Translations under genes and position numbers: made by a program
Notes under the pieces: generated by a model
Databases searched by the model: none
The model's input: only the letters and a program-made list of their open reading frames with translations
Told to the model about the DNA's origin: nothing
Source: Paulinella micropora
Taxonomy: Eukaryota > Cercozoa > Imbricatea > Euglyphida > Paulinellidae
Length of the DNA: 20,000 nt
Reading direction: 5' to 3'
Assembly: GCA_019918135.1 (NCBI GenBank)
Contig: WBZZ01000921.1
Span: forward strand, 65,001-85,000
Part shown: piece after piece, positions 7,022 to 13,927 of the stretch
Layout: the number at the start of each line of letters is the position of its first letter
Position numbering within the stretch: position 1 is the stretch's first letter

Positions 7022-9049
7022 ATGCGAAGTAAGCCGAAGAAACAAAGACCGCCGAGGATATACAGAACCAAAGATGGTCGGCCATATATTAAAGTAAAAG
7101 GCAAGCGAGCATATCTCAACTTTGGCGAGAAAACGAATGACCTTTCAACACTTCAAATCGTTAAGCTGTTTCTGAAATATATGAAAGGGGACAATAAAAC
7201 GAAGAAAACACGAAAGACGAAGGAGCGAATTGTTAAGTCCGAATTCAATCGCCTTGAACACGAGAACCGCAACCAGATACAAAATAACCTGCTGAAAAAA
7301 TATGAACTAATACACGAGCAGGAGCAAAAGGAAAAGAAGTTAAGAGAACAGGCGGAAGATGAGAAGAAAAGAAGAGAGAGGAAGGAGAATGCTGACATTA
7401 AAGAAAGACAAGAAGAATTAATCAGGGAGGCGAACAGAGAGCAAAAACTTATAGAGGATGTAAAATTTGAACAAGATAGAAAAAACAATTTAATGCTATT
7501 ACCGCCTCCTCAATACATACAAGCACCACCACAAGCACCACCCCAAGCACCACAATTAGGACCACCACAAGCACCACAACTAGGACCACCCCAAGCACCA
7601 CAAGCACCACAATTAGGACCACCACAAGCACCACAAGCACCAGAAGAAAAGCAGATGCCATTGAAAACAAAAGAAGAGAAAAAGGCTGAAAAGGAATTAA
7701 AAGAAAAATACATTGAATTAATGAAGAAAGCGGGCTTTACAATTAAATTTATTAAAGGTTTGAGCAAAACAGAATTTATCAAACTTGGCACAGGAATAGA
7801 GAAAGCGATAGCCGATGCCCAATCAGCAGATGAGCAGAAAGAACTGGCGGAACAATACAAAAAAGAATTAGAACAAGAAAAAAAGCAAGCGGAGGCCAAA
7901 GCGAAACACTTTGAAATTAAAGATAAAATATCATACATATCCGCAGGTTTAAGAAATGATTACAAGTATCCAAAATTGGACATACCCAAAACTTTGGGTC
8001 CTGCTTTGGAAAAAGAAATGAAAGCTCGTGGCAAACCACCACCCAAAAAAGTTAAAGGAAAACACACGACAGCGGGTATGGCACAAGTTATAGTAGATGA
8101 AGGTATTGATTTAGGAATAGACCAGAATGAAATGAGAAAGAAACTCGCTGATTATTTGGGAATAAACCAAGCTGGTGCTGGGGCGAAAACGATGGAGGAA
8201 TTAATACACAAACTTTTAACGATAGCAAAAATTAAGAAATATTTGAAGAAGGGCAAATACAAGAAGAAAATGAAGAAGAAGGATTATGTAAATAACTTAG
8301 TAACTGAAATGAGAAGCGACCCAAACATTAAAAATCAAGTTTCAAATAATCTCGGTATTCAACCAACCGAGGAAGCAACAGCAGGGGCAAGCCCCCGCAC
8401 CCCCACCACAGATGTAGAGGAAGTTCAACCGCCAGCCCCCACCACAGATGTAGACACCATTCAACCGCCAAACCCCACCGCCGAGGTAGACACCATTCAA
8501 CCACAAACACAAAATGAGAAAGATATAAATCCAGGGGTCGTAGGGGCTGGAAGCCCATACAGAGGGCTAATGACGGATGAAATAGACAACATTATGAAAA
8601 AGCACGAATGGTATTTGGGGACTGTGGCGAGCGATGAAATAAACAAATTGAAACCAGAAAAAAGAAAGAAGTATGGTTTTATAATGAACTTGGATAATTC
8701 TAGCCAACCAGGCTCACATTGGATTGCGGTTTGGATTGACCTAATTAAAGATGACACTATTGAAATCTACGACCCTCTCGCACTGTATAAGCCGACTGAG
8801 CTATTTCTTCACCAAATGAAACAGCTTATTGAAAAGAGCAAGCCGAACACATACCTGCTTATGAAGGTTAATCAAGTCAAAAACCAAAGCGACACGACAG
8901 ATACCTGTGGGTGGCATAGTATTAGGTTTTTGTTAGAGCGGTCAAAAGGTAATCGGTTTAAATTTGCCAGCGGTTGGACTGATTTGAAGGAAAAAGAAGC
9001 CGATGAGTTGAAAACCCAGAACGGCTACGGATTTGATACTTTCATTTAG
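7022..9049 (+). CDS. Adenovirus-type (Ulp1-like, C5/C48) maturation protease on a long scaffold
   Basis: The 675-residue product ends in a cysteine protease domain (about 520-675) with H566 in GSHWIAVWID, D584 in EIYDPL and nucleophile C629 in DTCGWHSIRFLL, the His-Asp-Cys order of adenovirus and Ulp1 proteases, which mature capsid proteins. The domain is ordinary in size; the extra ~500 residues are odd. In order: a basic start with RIYRTKDGRPYIKVKGKRAYL (12-32), a long charged coiled coil (about 70-155), a PPQAPQLG-type repeat (about 160-210), more coiled coil (about 215-300), a helical basic region (about 335-445) and a Pro/Thr linker (about 450-500). Candidate QxGG substrates lie in neighbouring genes. 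Coiled coils may make this a scaffold as well as the enzyme. The stop codon is part of a dispersed 27-nt repeat. Confidence 0.9.
   Translation: MRSKPKKQRPPRIYRTKDGRPYIKVKGKRAYLNFGEKTNDLSTLQIVKLFLKYMKGDNKTKKTRKTKERIVKSEFNRLEHENRNQIQNNLLKKYELIHEQEQKEKKLREQAEDEKKRRERKENADIKERQEELIREANREQKLIEDVKFEQDRKNNLMLLPPPQYIQAPPQAPPQAPQLGPPQAPQLGPPQAPQAPQLGPPQAPQAPEEKQMPLKTKEEKKAEKELKEKYIELMKKAGFTIKFIKGLSKTEFIKLGTGIEKAIADAQSADEQKELAEQYKKELEQEKKQAEAKAKHFEIKDKISYISAGLRNDYKYPKLDIPKTLGPALEKEMKARGKPPPKKVKGKHTTAGMAQVIVDEGIDLGIDQNEMRKKLADYLGINQAGAGAKTMEELIHKLLTIAKIKKYLKKGKYKKKMKKKDYVNNLVTEMRSDPNIKNQVSNNLGIQPTEEATAGASPRTPTTDVEEVQPPAPTTDVDTIQPPNPTAEVDTIQPQTQNEKDINPGVVGAGSPYRGLMTDEIDNIMKKHEWYLGTVASDEINKLKPEKRKKYGFIMNLDNSSQPGSHWIAVWIDLIKDDTIEIYDPLALYKPTELFLHQMKQLIEKSKPNTYLLMKVNQVKNQSDTTDTCGWHSIRFLLERSKGNRFKFASGWTDLKEKEADELKTQNGYGFDTFI
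7510..7650 (+). repeat. In-frame proline/glutamine/alanine tandem repeat
   Basis: Imperfect repeats of CCACAAGCACCA and CAATTAGGACCACCA encode alternating PPQAP and QLGPPQAP units inside the protease gene. Unit number is likely to vary by slippage. The product is a flexible spacer between two coiled coils. Confidence 0.8.
8380..8404 (+). repeat. Dispersed GC-rich hairpin repeat, copy 1 (inside protease gene)
   Basis: This 25-nt copy with core GGGGCAAGCCCCC is identical to copies at 9048-9072 and 11569-11593 but is read in frame as AGASPRTP in the Pro/Thr linker of the protease. The core can fold as GGGG-CAAG-CCCC with a flanking GC/GC pair. It stands out against the AT-rich element. Confidence 0.8.
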
Positions 9050-9072
9050 CAGGGGCAAGCCCCCGCACCCCC
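9046..9072 (+). repeat. Dispersed GC-rich hairpin repeat, copy 2 (protease stop codon)
   Basis: 27 nt beginning TTAG are identical to 11567-11593. The TAG is the stop codon of the protease gene, so the repeat abuts and includes the gene end. Hairpin potential GGGG-CAAG-CCCC. Confidence 0.85.
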
Positions 9073-9118
9073 AAGTGGTTTGAAGTAATTAAAAAAATAT
9101 ATTTTCCTATATATACAG

Positions 9119-9123
9119 TATAG
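9119..9123 (+). promoter_or_regulatory. TATAG motif upstream of minor capsid gene
   Basis: TATAG in TATATATACAGTATAG lies 45 nt before the ATG at 9169, not next to it as in most plus-strand genes. If it marks the transcript start, the message has a leader containing the inverted repeat at 9138-9167. Confidence 0.4.
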
Positions 9124-9137
9124 TTTTTTTTGAGATT

Positions 9138-9167
9138 GTAAGTGGTTTTTTAAAAAAAAGCACTTAC
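9138..9167 (+). promoter_or_regulatory. Inverted repeat in leader of minor capsid gene
   Basis: Perfect 7-bp arms GTAAGTG (9138-9144) and CACTTAC (9161-9167) enclose a T-run followed by an A-run that can also pair, giving a nearly 30-nt palindrome ending 1 nt before the ATG. A near-identical element lies before the major capsid gene and I see it nowhere else in the window. Confidence 0.75.
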
Positions 9168-9168
9168 T

Positions 9169-9984
9169 ATGGAGTATCGCGGAGGCAGGAGCTCTAACAT
9201 TTACTATGTCAATAGCAAAAATAGGATAAACGGCACAGATAGCGATTTTACACACTCCATTGATATGAAAGGGTTAGACAATCCAACACACTGTAAAATT
9301 TTACATATCTATGTGCCGAAGTCGTATTATTCCGTCGCCAGTCCTTATAATACTTTTATTCTGAGTGAAGATGGCAACGAGGCACTTATCACGATACCCG
9401 AGGGCAACTACACAATGAACAACTTAAAAAATAAGCTGGCCGAGGTGCTAACCGCAGAAAGCCCCAATGACTACACATACACAATAACAAGCAACAATAC
9501 GAATACTGACCCAGAAGATGGCAAGCTAACATTCACCGTAGCGAACAATCCCATTAACATTCAACCGCGGTTTGTTTTTGACGACGAAACTCGTATTCAC
9601 GAAATTATGGGGTTTGAGCGGTCTTCTACTTATTTCTTTGCTAATAATACCATTAGGTCGCCAAATGTCATAATCTTGACTGGCGAAAAAACCTTGTATC
9701 TACAAAGCGACCTCGTCGGTGAAGGTGATAATCACGTGCTCCAAGAAATATACACGGCGAATGAAATCCCGTTCGGCTCTGTTATCTACGACGGCTCGGG
9801 CAGTGAATACGGCAAACGACTATCTACAAGTTTAAGCAATGTGTATCGTTTTTACTTAACTGACGAAAACGACCAAGCCATTAACCTAAACGGGCTTGGC
9901 ATTGTAATGACTTTGTTGATTTACAGAGAAACAAATTACTTTAATTTATTTACATCATTCTTCAATTTGTTAAAATCTAGGTAG
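9169..9984 (+). CDS. Minor capsid (penton-type) protein
   Basis: The 271-residue product matches the penton protein of Polintons and PLVs, a single jelly-roll that closes the capsid vertices. The tell-tale N-terminus is SSNIYYVNSKNRINGTDSDF (8-27), followed by beta-rich sequence with HCKILHIYVPKSYYSV (42-57) and PEGNYTMNNLKNKLAEVL (about 77-94), typical of this family. The protein begins MEYRGG, a double glycine without the Gln of the QxGG set. It precedes the major capsid gene and shares with it a leader inverted repeat, which suggests co-regulation. Length is normal for the family. Confidence 0.9.
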   Translation: MEYRGGRSSNIYYVNSKNRINGTDSDFTHSIDMKGLDNPTHCKILHIYVPKSYYSVASPYNTFILSEDGNEALITIPEGNYTMNNLKNKLAEVLTAESPNDYTYTITSNNTNTDPEDGKLTFTVANNPINIQPRFVFDDETRIHEIMGFERSSTYFFANNTIRSPNVIILTGEKTLYLQSDLVGEGDNHVLQEIYTANEIPFGSVIYDGSGSEYGKRLSTSLSNVYRFYLTDENDQAINLNGLGIVMTLLIYRETNYFNLFTSFFNLLKSR

Positions 9985-10002
9985 GGCAATTAATTTTAGA
10001 AT

Positions 10003-10030
10003 TATTTATTTTTTTCTCAGATTAATATAG
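10003..10030 (+). promoter_or_regulatory. T-tract plus TATAG motif upstream of major capsid gene
   Basis: TATTTATTTTTTTCTCAG is followed by ATTAATATAG, with TATAG at 10026-10030, 64 nt before the ATG. The gap contains the second capsid leader inverted repeat. Confidence 0.5.
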
Positions 10031-10058
10031 GAACCTTTTAAAAATCGTTTTTGAGTTC

Positions 10059-10087
10059 GTAAGTGGTTTTTGAAAAAAAGCACTTAC
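10059..10087 (+). promoter_or_regulatory. Inverted repeat in leader of major capsid gene
   Basis: Arms GTAAGTG (10059-10065) and CACTTAC (10081-10087) flank TTTTT and AAAAAAA tracts, ending 7 nt before the ATG. The match to 9138-9167 extends upstream (TTTTTGAG then GTAAGTGGTTTTT), so the two leaders share about 40 nt of similar sequence. Confidence 0.75.
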
Positions 10088-10094
10088 ACACAAA

Positions 10095-11570
10095 ATGCCG
10101 ACACAACACGGAGGCGAATTAGACTTTTCTAAAACTGACTACATCAGTGCTTCGTATCGTTTGAATAAGCTGGCACCTCGTGAGGGTTCTGGAACATTTG
10201 AAGTCACTACTGCTGGCGGACAAGAACGAAGTTTTGACCTTATTAGCCGACCTTTTAATCTCGCTCGGTCTTATTTGAGTTTTACTTATACTATGAGAGC
10301 GGCTGGTGCCAACACTTATTCAAGAATTTTTATGGACTGCCTTTCACAAATTAGTCAGATACAACTTCAAACCCGTAGCGGTGTTTATCTGTGCGATGTT
10401 AACAACCTTAGAACTGTGACTAAGATGTTGTGGAAACCAGAAATGAGCTTGAAGGATTTTCTTGACCTTCCTAACCACGGTGATGCCAGTGGTTATGGCT
10501 GTATGCTTCAAAAGTGTAATGCTAACGGCTTGATTAACATTAGTGCTACTGAAGCTATTAGAACTGCCTTTCGTGCGGCGGTTGATGGTAATAACGATGT
10601 TGCTGCCGCAACTCAGAACCTATTGCGAGAGCCCGTGATTTCTGCTCGTCGTCACGATGATGCTGCTTTGACGACTGGTGTTGGAGCTTTGTCGGCCGTA
10701 AATGTTAATTACAATGAGGCGAAGTATCTTGTTGGAAGTGGAGCGAATGCCGTTTTGGCCATTAATGTTAAAATTCCTTTGGGTATGATTATTAACACTA
10801 TTTTCGCACTTGATAAGACTATTATGTTTCCAGAGATTTTGACTATGCGAATTGTGTGGAGTGCTACTGACAGAACTGGTTATACGGTGACGAATGGTGC
10901 TGCTACTGCTATTAGCACGGCAAATGTTGGTAGTGCTAATATGGCTGTGTCCGCTGATGTCACCAATCTTGCCTTGTTTCTTGCGGTTGAAACGAACCCT
11001 GATGTCATTCAATCAATCCAGCAGAAGATTGCCAGCCCCGAAGGTATGAGCTTCAATATTGATTATCCCTATGTTTATAAGAATACTACACCCGCAAGCA
11101 CGACCCAAAACATTATTATGCGATTTGACCGCGGGCACGGTCGCCGTTTGAAGAAGATTTATCACTCTGTTTTTAACAATGAAGAAAAAAAGAACACAGC
11201 TTATGACCACGATAACCGTGCCGCCGCTAAGGTTGTTAATTTTTACACTACTCTGGATGGTGCCCGCCAGCAAGATTTCAACATTGATGCTGCGAGCGAA
11301 GAAGACTATATGTATCTGAAACCAAAGATTGAGGGTTCGGCCTTGATGAATAACGATGTGTATAAATACAACTGGTTCTGGGTTGATACTTGGGATAATA
11401 CCCGTCCGCTATGGAGCAAGGACCAGAATGAAATCAGTGGTTTAAGTCTTGATACTGAGCGACGATGGGAGTTTATTGCGACCACTGCGAATGCCGCCTT
11501 CAACCACTACACCGTGGCAATCACTCAGCGGGAGGTTCAGGTTAAGGCGAATATGATTACAATAAGTTAG
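10095..11570 (+). CDS. Major capsid protein, double jelly-roll
   Basis: The 491-residue product forms the hexon-like shell. Length and the N-terminal pattern (DYISASYRLNKLAP, then GQERSFDLISRPFNLARSYL at about 44-63) are typical of Polinton/PLV double jelly-roll capsid proteins. Two beta-rich halves follow, with a loop-rich middle around 160-300. The protein begins MPTQHGG, so cleavage after QHGG (4-7) would remove only seven residues. Codon use is richer in GC and T-ending codons than the fibre gene, as expected of a highly expressed gene. It follows the minor capsid gene, and its stop codon is the TAG of the dispersed 27-nt repeat. The call rests on family pattern and synteny rather than a structure model. 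Confidence 0.9.
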   Translation: MPTQHGGELDFSKTDYISASYRLNKLAPREGSGTFEVTTAGGQERSFDLISRPFNLARSYLSFTYTMRAAGANTYSRIFMDCLSQISQIQLQTRSGVYLCDVNNLRTVTKMLWKPEMSLKDFLDLPNHGDASGYGCMLQKCNANGLINISATEAIRTAFRAAVDGNNDVAAATQNLLREPVISARRHDDAALTTGVGALSAVNVNYNEAKYLVGSGANAVLAINVKIPLGMIINTIFALDKTIMFPEILTMRIVWSATDRTGYTVTNGAATAISTANVGSANMAVSADVTNLALFLAVETNPDVIQSIQQKIASPEGMSFNIDYPYVYKNTTPASTTQNIIMRFDRGHGRRLKKIYHSVFNNEEKKNTAYDHDNRAAAKVVNFYTTLDGARQQDFNIDAASEEDYMYLKPKIEGSALMNNDVYKYNWFWVDTWDNTRPLWSKDQNEISGLSLDTERRWEFIATTANAAFNHYTVAITQREVQVKANMITIS

Positions 11571-11593
11571 CAGGGGCAAGCCCCCGCACCCCC
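11567..11593 (+). repeat. Dispersed GC-rich hairpin repeat, copy 3 (major capsid stop codon)
   Basis: 27 nt beginning TTAG are identical to 9046-9072 and again include the stop codon of the gene they follow. It is followed by CGCCAGGGAGG before the sequence returns to AT-rich. Confidence 0.85.
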
Positions 11594-11636
11594 GCCAGGG
11601 AGGTAAGAAGTAATTATTAAATTTTGATAGTTAATT

Positions 11637-11655
11637 TATTTTTTTGATAATATAG
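11637..11655 (+). promoter_or_regulatory. T-tract plus TATAG promoter-like element
   Basis: A T-run (11639-11645) then GATAATATAG, with TATAG at 11651-11655, 2 nt before the ATG at 11658. Confidence 0.5.
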
Positions 11656-11657
11656 GA

Positions 11658-12908
11658 ATGTCTCACCAGCGAAATTTAGTCGCCCAAAATCCTGACGGAG
11701 ATTTCGTAAATGTCAAAGTCGGGTATGACGGCCACATTGAAACCAATAATATGAAAACCGCCTTTGGTGAAGCATTAACCAGCTCATTAACACCAGTATT
11801 ACAGGAAATCTTTCCATACACAGTTAATACACGGATATGGACATTAACTCAAACTAATGCGACCGTAGCATTTAATGCGAATATGGCTGAATTGAAAACG
11901 GAAGCGAAAGCTACCGCCGATGCCATTATGGTAAGCAAAAAAAGAATTAAATACAGAACAGGGATGGGAGTTATGTGTCGCTTCACTGCCTTATGGACTA
12001 CGGACGAAACCAAGGACTACTATTCATTTATTGGCATTGGCGATACCGCATTAGATAATGGTTTCTATTTTTACAAGACTAAAAATAACGGAATGAATAT
12101 TCTCCATACCAAAGCAGGAGTGCCTACCTTGGTTTCACAAGCGACTTGGAATGACCCGTGTAATGGAACAGGCGATATGCCTAATATGGATTGGACGAAG
12201 GGAAATGTATTTCAAATTCAATTCCAATACTTGGGATTTGGTGCTATTAAGTTTTCAATTGAGAACCCCACGACGGGCGCATTCCAACAAGTCCATATGA
12301 TTAAGTATGCGAATGCCAACACGGGTGTCAGTCTTCGGAATACAACTCTCCCTTTTGTGGCACGAATGTTTAATAATGGTGGAACTGGAATACAAAGTTT
12401 GAAAACGGCCAGTTGTAGTATGTTTATTGAGGGACCCAACACTGTTAATACAAGCATATCAAACGAAGCGGAAGGAGATGAAAAGGCGAGCACCACGGAA
12501 AGTCCAATCCTCAGCATAAAAAATAAAACAACTTTTGATGGTGGTGCGACAAATTATTCAATTGTTTATCCAACTCTCGTGAGCATATCAAACGAAGATA
12601 CCAAAGTTAATATAGTGCGAATTGTGAAAACAACTGGTGCCCTTACGGCTGAGAACTTTGCTGATATTGATGCCAAAACTTCAATTGTGTCAAAGGACAC
12701 CGCTGCGACGGCTCTTGGTGGTGCCACTATAACGGATGTCATCCTTAAACTGTATGTTAATGCTACTTCTAGTCAGCTTATTGACTTGCGAACTTACGAT
12801 ATACAACTCTCTCCTGGCGAAAATCTAACATTTTTACAAAAGTCTGTATCAACTGTTGCTAATGGAGGAAATGTGAGTGTTATCGTTAATTTCTTAGAAG
12901 ATCATTGA
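11658..12908 (+). CDS. Probable spike or decoration protein of the virion
   Basis: The 416-residue product is beta-rich with no membrane segment or enzyme motif. Residues 1-60 start polar (SHQRNLVAQNPDGDFVNVKV), then TLTQTNATVAF (63-73) and a lectin-like sandwich region about 90-260, with FIGIGDTALDNGFYFYK, NVFQIQFQYLGFGAIKFSIE and QQVHMIKYANANTGVSLRNT. I recall this pattern, which resembles concanavalin-type receptor-binding proteins, from PLVs and giant viruses, so it is likely a surface protein. The C-terminal third (about 300-416) is a second beta domain. It follows the major capsid gene with its own T-tract/TATAG element. Function is inferred from fold impression and position. Confidence 0.75.
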   Translation: MSHQRNLVAQNPDGDFVNVKVGYDGHIETNNMKTAFGEALTSSLTPVLQEIFPYTVNTRIWTLTQTNATVAFNANMAELKTEAKATADAIMVSKKRIKYRTGMGVMCRFTALWTTDETKDYYSFIGIGDTALDNGFYFYKTKNNGMNILHTKAGVPTLVSQATWNDPCNGTGDMPNMDWTKGNVFQIQFQYLGFGAIKFSIENPTTGAFQQVHMIKYANANTGVSLRNTTLPFVARMFNNGGTGIQSLKTASCSMFIEGPNTVNTSISNEAEGDEKASTTESPILSIKNKTTFDGGATNYSIVYPTLVSISNEDTKVNIVRIVKTTGALTAENFADIDAKTSIVSKDTAATALGGATITDVILKLYVNATSSQLIDLRTYDIQLSPGENLTFLQKSVSTVANGGNVSVIVNFLEDH

Positions 12909-12934
12909 TGTGAATATATAATTATTTTTGTAAT

Positions 12935-12960
12935 AATTTTTTCTGAATGATAATATATAG
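12935..12960 (+). promoter_or_regulatory. T-tract plus TATAG promoter-like element
   Basis: TAATTTTTTCTGAATGATAA then TATATAG, with TATAG at 12956-12960, 2 nt before the ATG at 12963. Confidence 0.5.
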
Positions 12961-12962
12961 TA

Positions 12963-13601
12963 ATGTATAGTCGTAAGTTGTATATTGTGGGTGGTAGGCG
13001 GTTTCTAACAAAAACATCTATCAAATCCTACATAAGAAGACTGATAAGCAAATATAACGATGGTGAAGTGCTGAACCCAGAAGATAGCAATTTCGTGCTA
13101 GACCTAATAACCCATCACCCTTGTCTAAAAAATGGCATCGTTGATGTTGAAAGTAATTTGACAACAGGAAGCAAACACTTTCGTGTAGATGGTAAGCCGT
13201 TTTCGTGGAATTGCTGTGTTGACCTCATAGGCCTTAGCAAATTAAAAAAAATGGCGAGAGTAATAAAAGATGCGAGCAGGAATACGATAAGACCGCAAAT
13301 ACAAGAATATCTTGACCTTATGGCTATTGATGTATTCGTGGAACCCCGATACATATGCGAAATAAGTGGCGATATATATGAGCGGGTTGATGTCCATATT
13401 GACCACCACTTTGACATCATACAATTCAAAGACATCCTTCAACAATACCTTGAAGTAAATAGAGAAATAGAAGTTGAAGATAACCTATTGAAAGAGCCGC
13501 ATTTCACCAAATTTAGCGACTTTCACAAACAGAAAGCAATACTGCGGGTTATAAAAAAAGAAATAAATATAAGAGGTAAAATGTATCTCATTCGTCAATG
13601 A
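12963..13601 (+). CDS. DUF3223/DCL-type protein with HNH-like motif
   Basis: The 212-residue product resembles the DUF3223 (DCL) family. Residues 18-50 match its opening (IKSYIRRLI...LNPEDSNFVLDLITHHP), followed by GSKHFRVDGKPFSWNCCVDLI (69-89). After a helical linker come YICEISG (130-136) and VDVHIDHHFDIIQF (142-155), a Cys...Gly...HxDH layout like an HNH nuclease metal site, but with a single Cys rather than CxxC. In plants DCL acts in plastid rRNA processing; in viruses the family has no settled role, and a nucleic-acid-binding or nicking function is inference. It overlaps the opposing DUF3820-like gene by 7 nt. Confidence 0.72.
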   Translation: MYSRKLYIVGGRRFLTKTSIKSYIRRLISKYNDGEVLNPEDSNFVLDLITHHPCLKNGIVDVESNLTTGSKHFRVDGKPFSWNCCVDLIGLSKLKKMARVIKDASRNTIRPQIQEYLDLMAIDVFVEPRYICEISGDIYERVDVHIDHHFDIIQFKDILQQYLEVNREIEVEDNLLKEPHFTKFSDFHKQKAILRVIKKEINIRGKMYLIRQ

Positions 13602-13873
13602 ATGTACTTTTTCAATTCGTCTTTATTTTGGACCCAAGGCTGACGGACCAACCATTCAATATATGGCTTGTCAATCTTCGCAATGTCTTCTATTTTTTTG
13701 CCCTTGTATTTCCCGAAGTGAAATGTGTCTTTGGGTTGAGCATTTCTCATTTCTTCAATCGCTTTTATTTCGTCGTGGATTACCTTTTGAACATCTTCCA
13801 ACGAGAAGGATTTTTTTTCACCTTCAATGGAAAGTTGTTGGAACTTCTCGCACAGTCTAGTTAGGGCTGACAT
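13595..13873 (-). CDS. Small DUF3820-like protein
   Basis: The ATG at 13871-13873 gives 92 residues (MSALTRLCEKFQQLSI...). A longer reading to 14026 exists but would run through the promoter and start of the divergent lipase gene and adds hydrophobic non-conserved sequence, so I reject it. Residues about 50-84 contain FHFGKYKGKKIEDIAKI then YIEWLVRQPW, the pattern of DUF3820, a small domain often next to or fused with exonucleases and found in phages and DNA viruses. A helical charged segment precedes it. A nucleic-acid role is likely but unproven. It overlaps the DUF3223 gene tail to tail and shares a 54-nt divergent promoter region with the lipase gene. Confidence 0.75.
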   Translation of the reverse strand: MSALTRLCEKFQQLSIEGEKKSFSLEDVQKVIHDEIKAIEEMRNAQPKDTFHFGKYKGKKIEDIAKIDKPYIEWLVRQPWVQNKDELKKYIH

Positions 13874-13927
13874 AGTAGAGTGGTGTATATAGTAGGCGGG
13901 AAAAAAAATAAAAAATATTAATATAGA
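13874..13927. promoter_or_regulatory. Divergent promoter region, lipase and DUF3820-like genes
   Basis: 54 nt separate the two start codons. Rightward, AATATTAATATAG has TATAG at 13922-13926, 1 nt before the lipase ATG. Leftward, the complement reads a T-tract (TTTTTTATTTTTTTTCCC) followed by ACTATATACACC before the other ATG. One A/T tract may serve both directions. Confidence 0.5.

Noticed and set aside
7510..7650. CRISPR-like array
   Set aside because: Repeat units are short, without spacers, and keep the reading frame; it is a coding proline repeat.
7449..7938. Minus-strand frames opposite the protease repeat region
   Set aside because: Val/Leu and Gly/Ala/Cys runs are only the complement of the Pro/Gln/Ala repeat.
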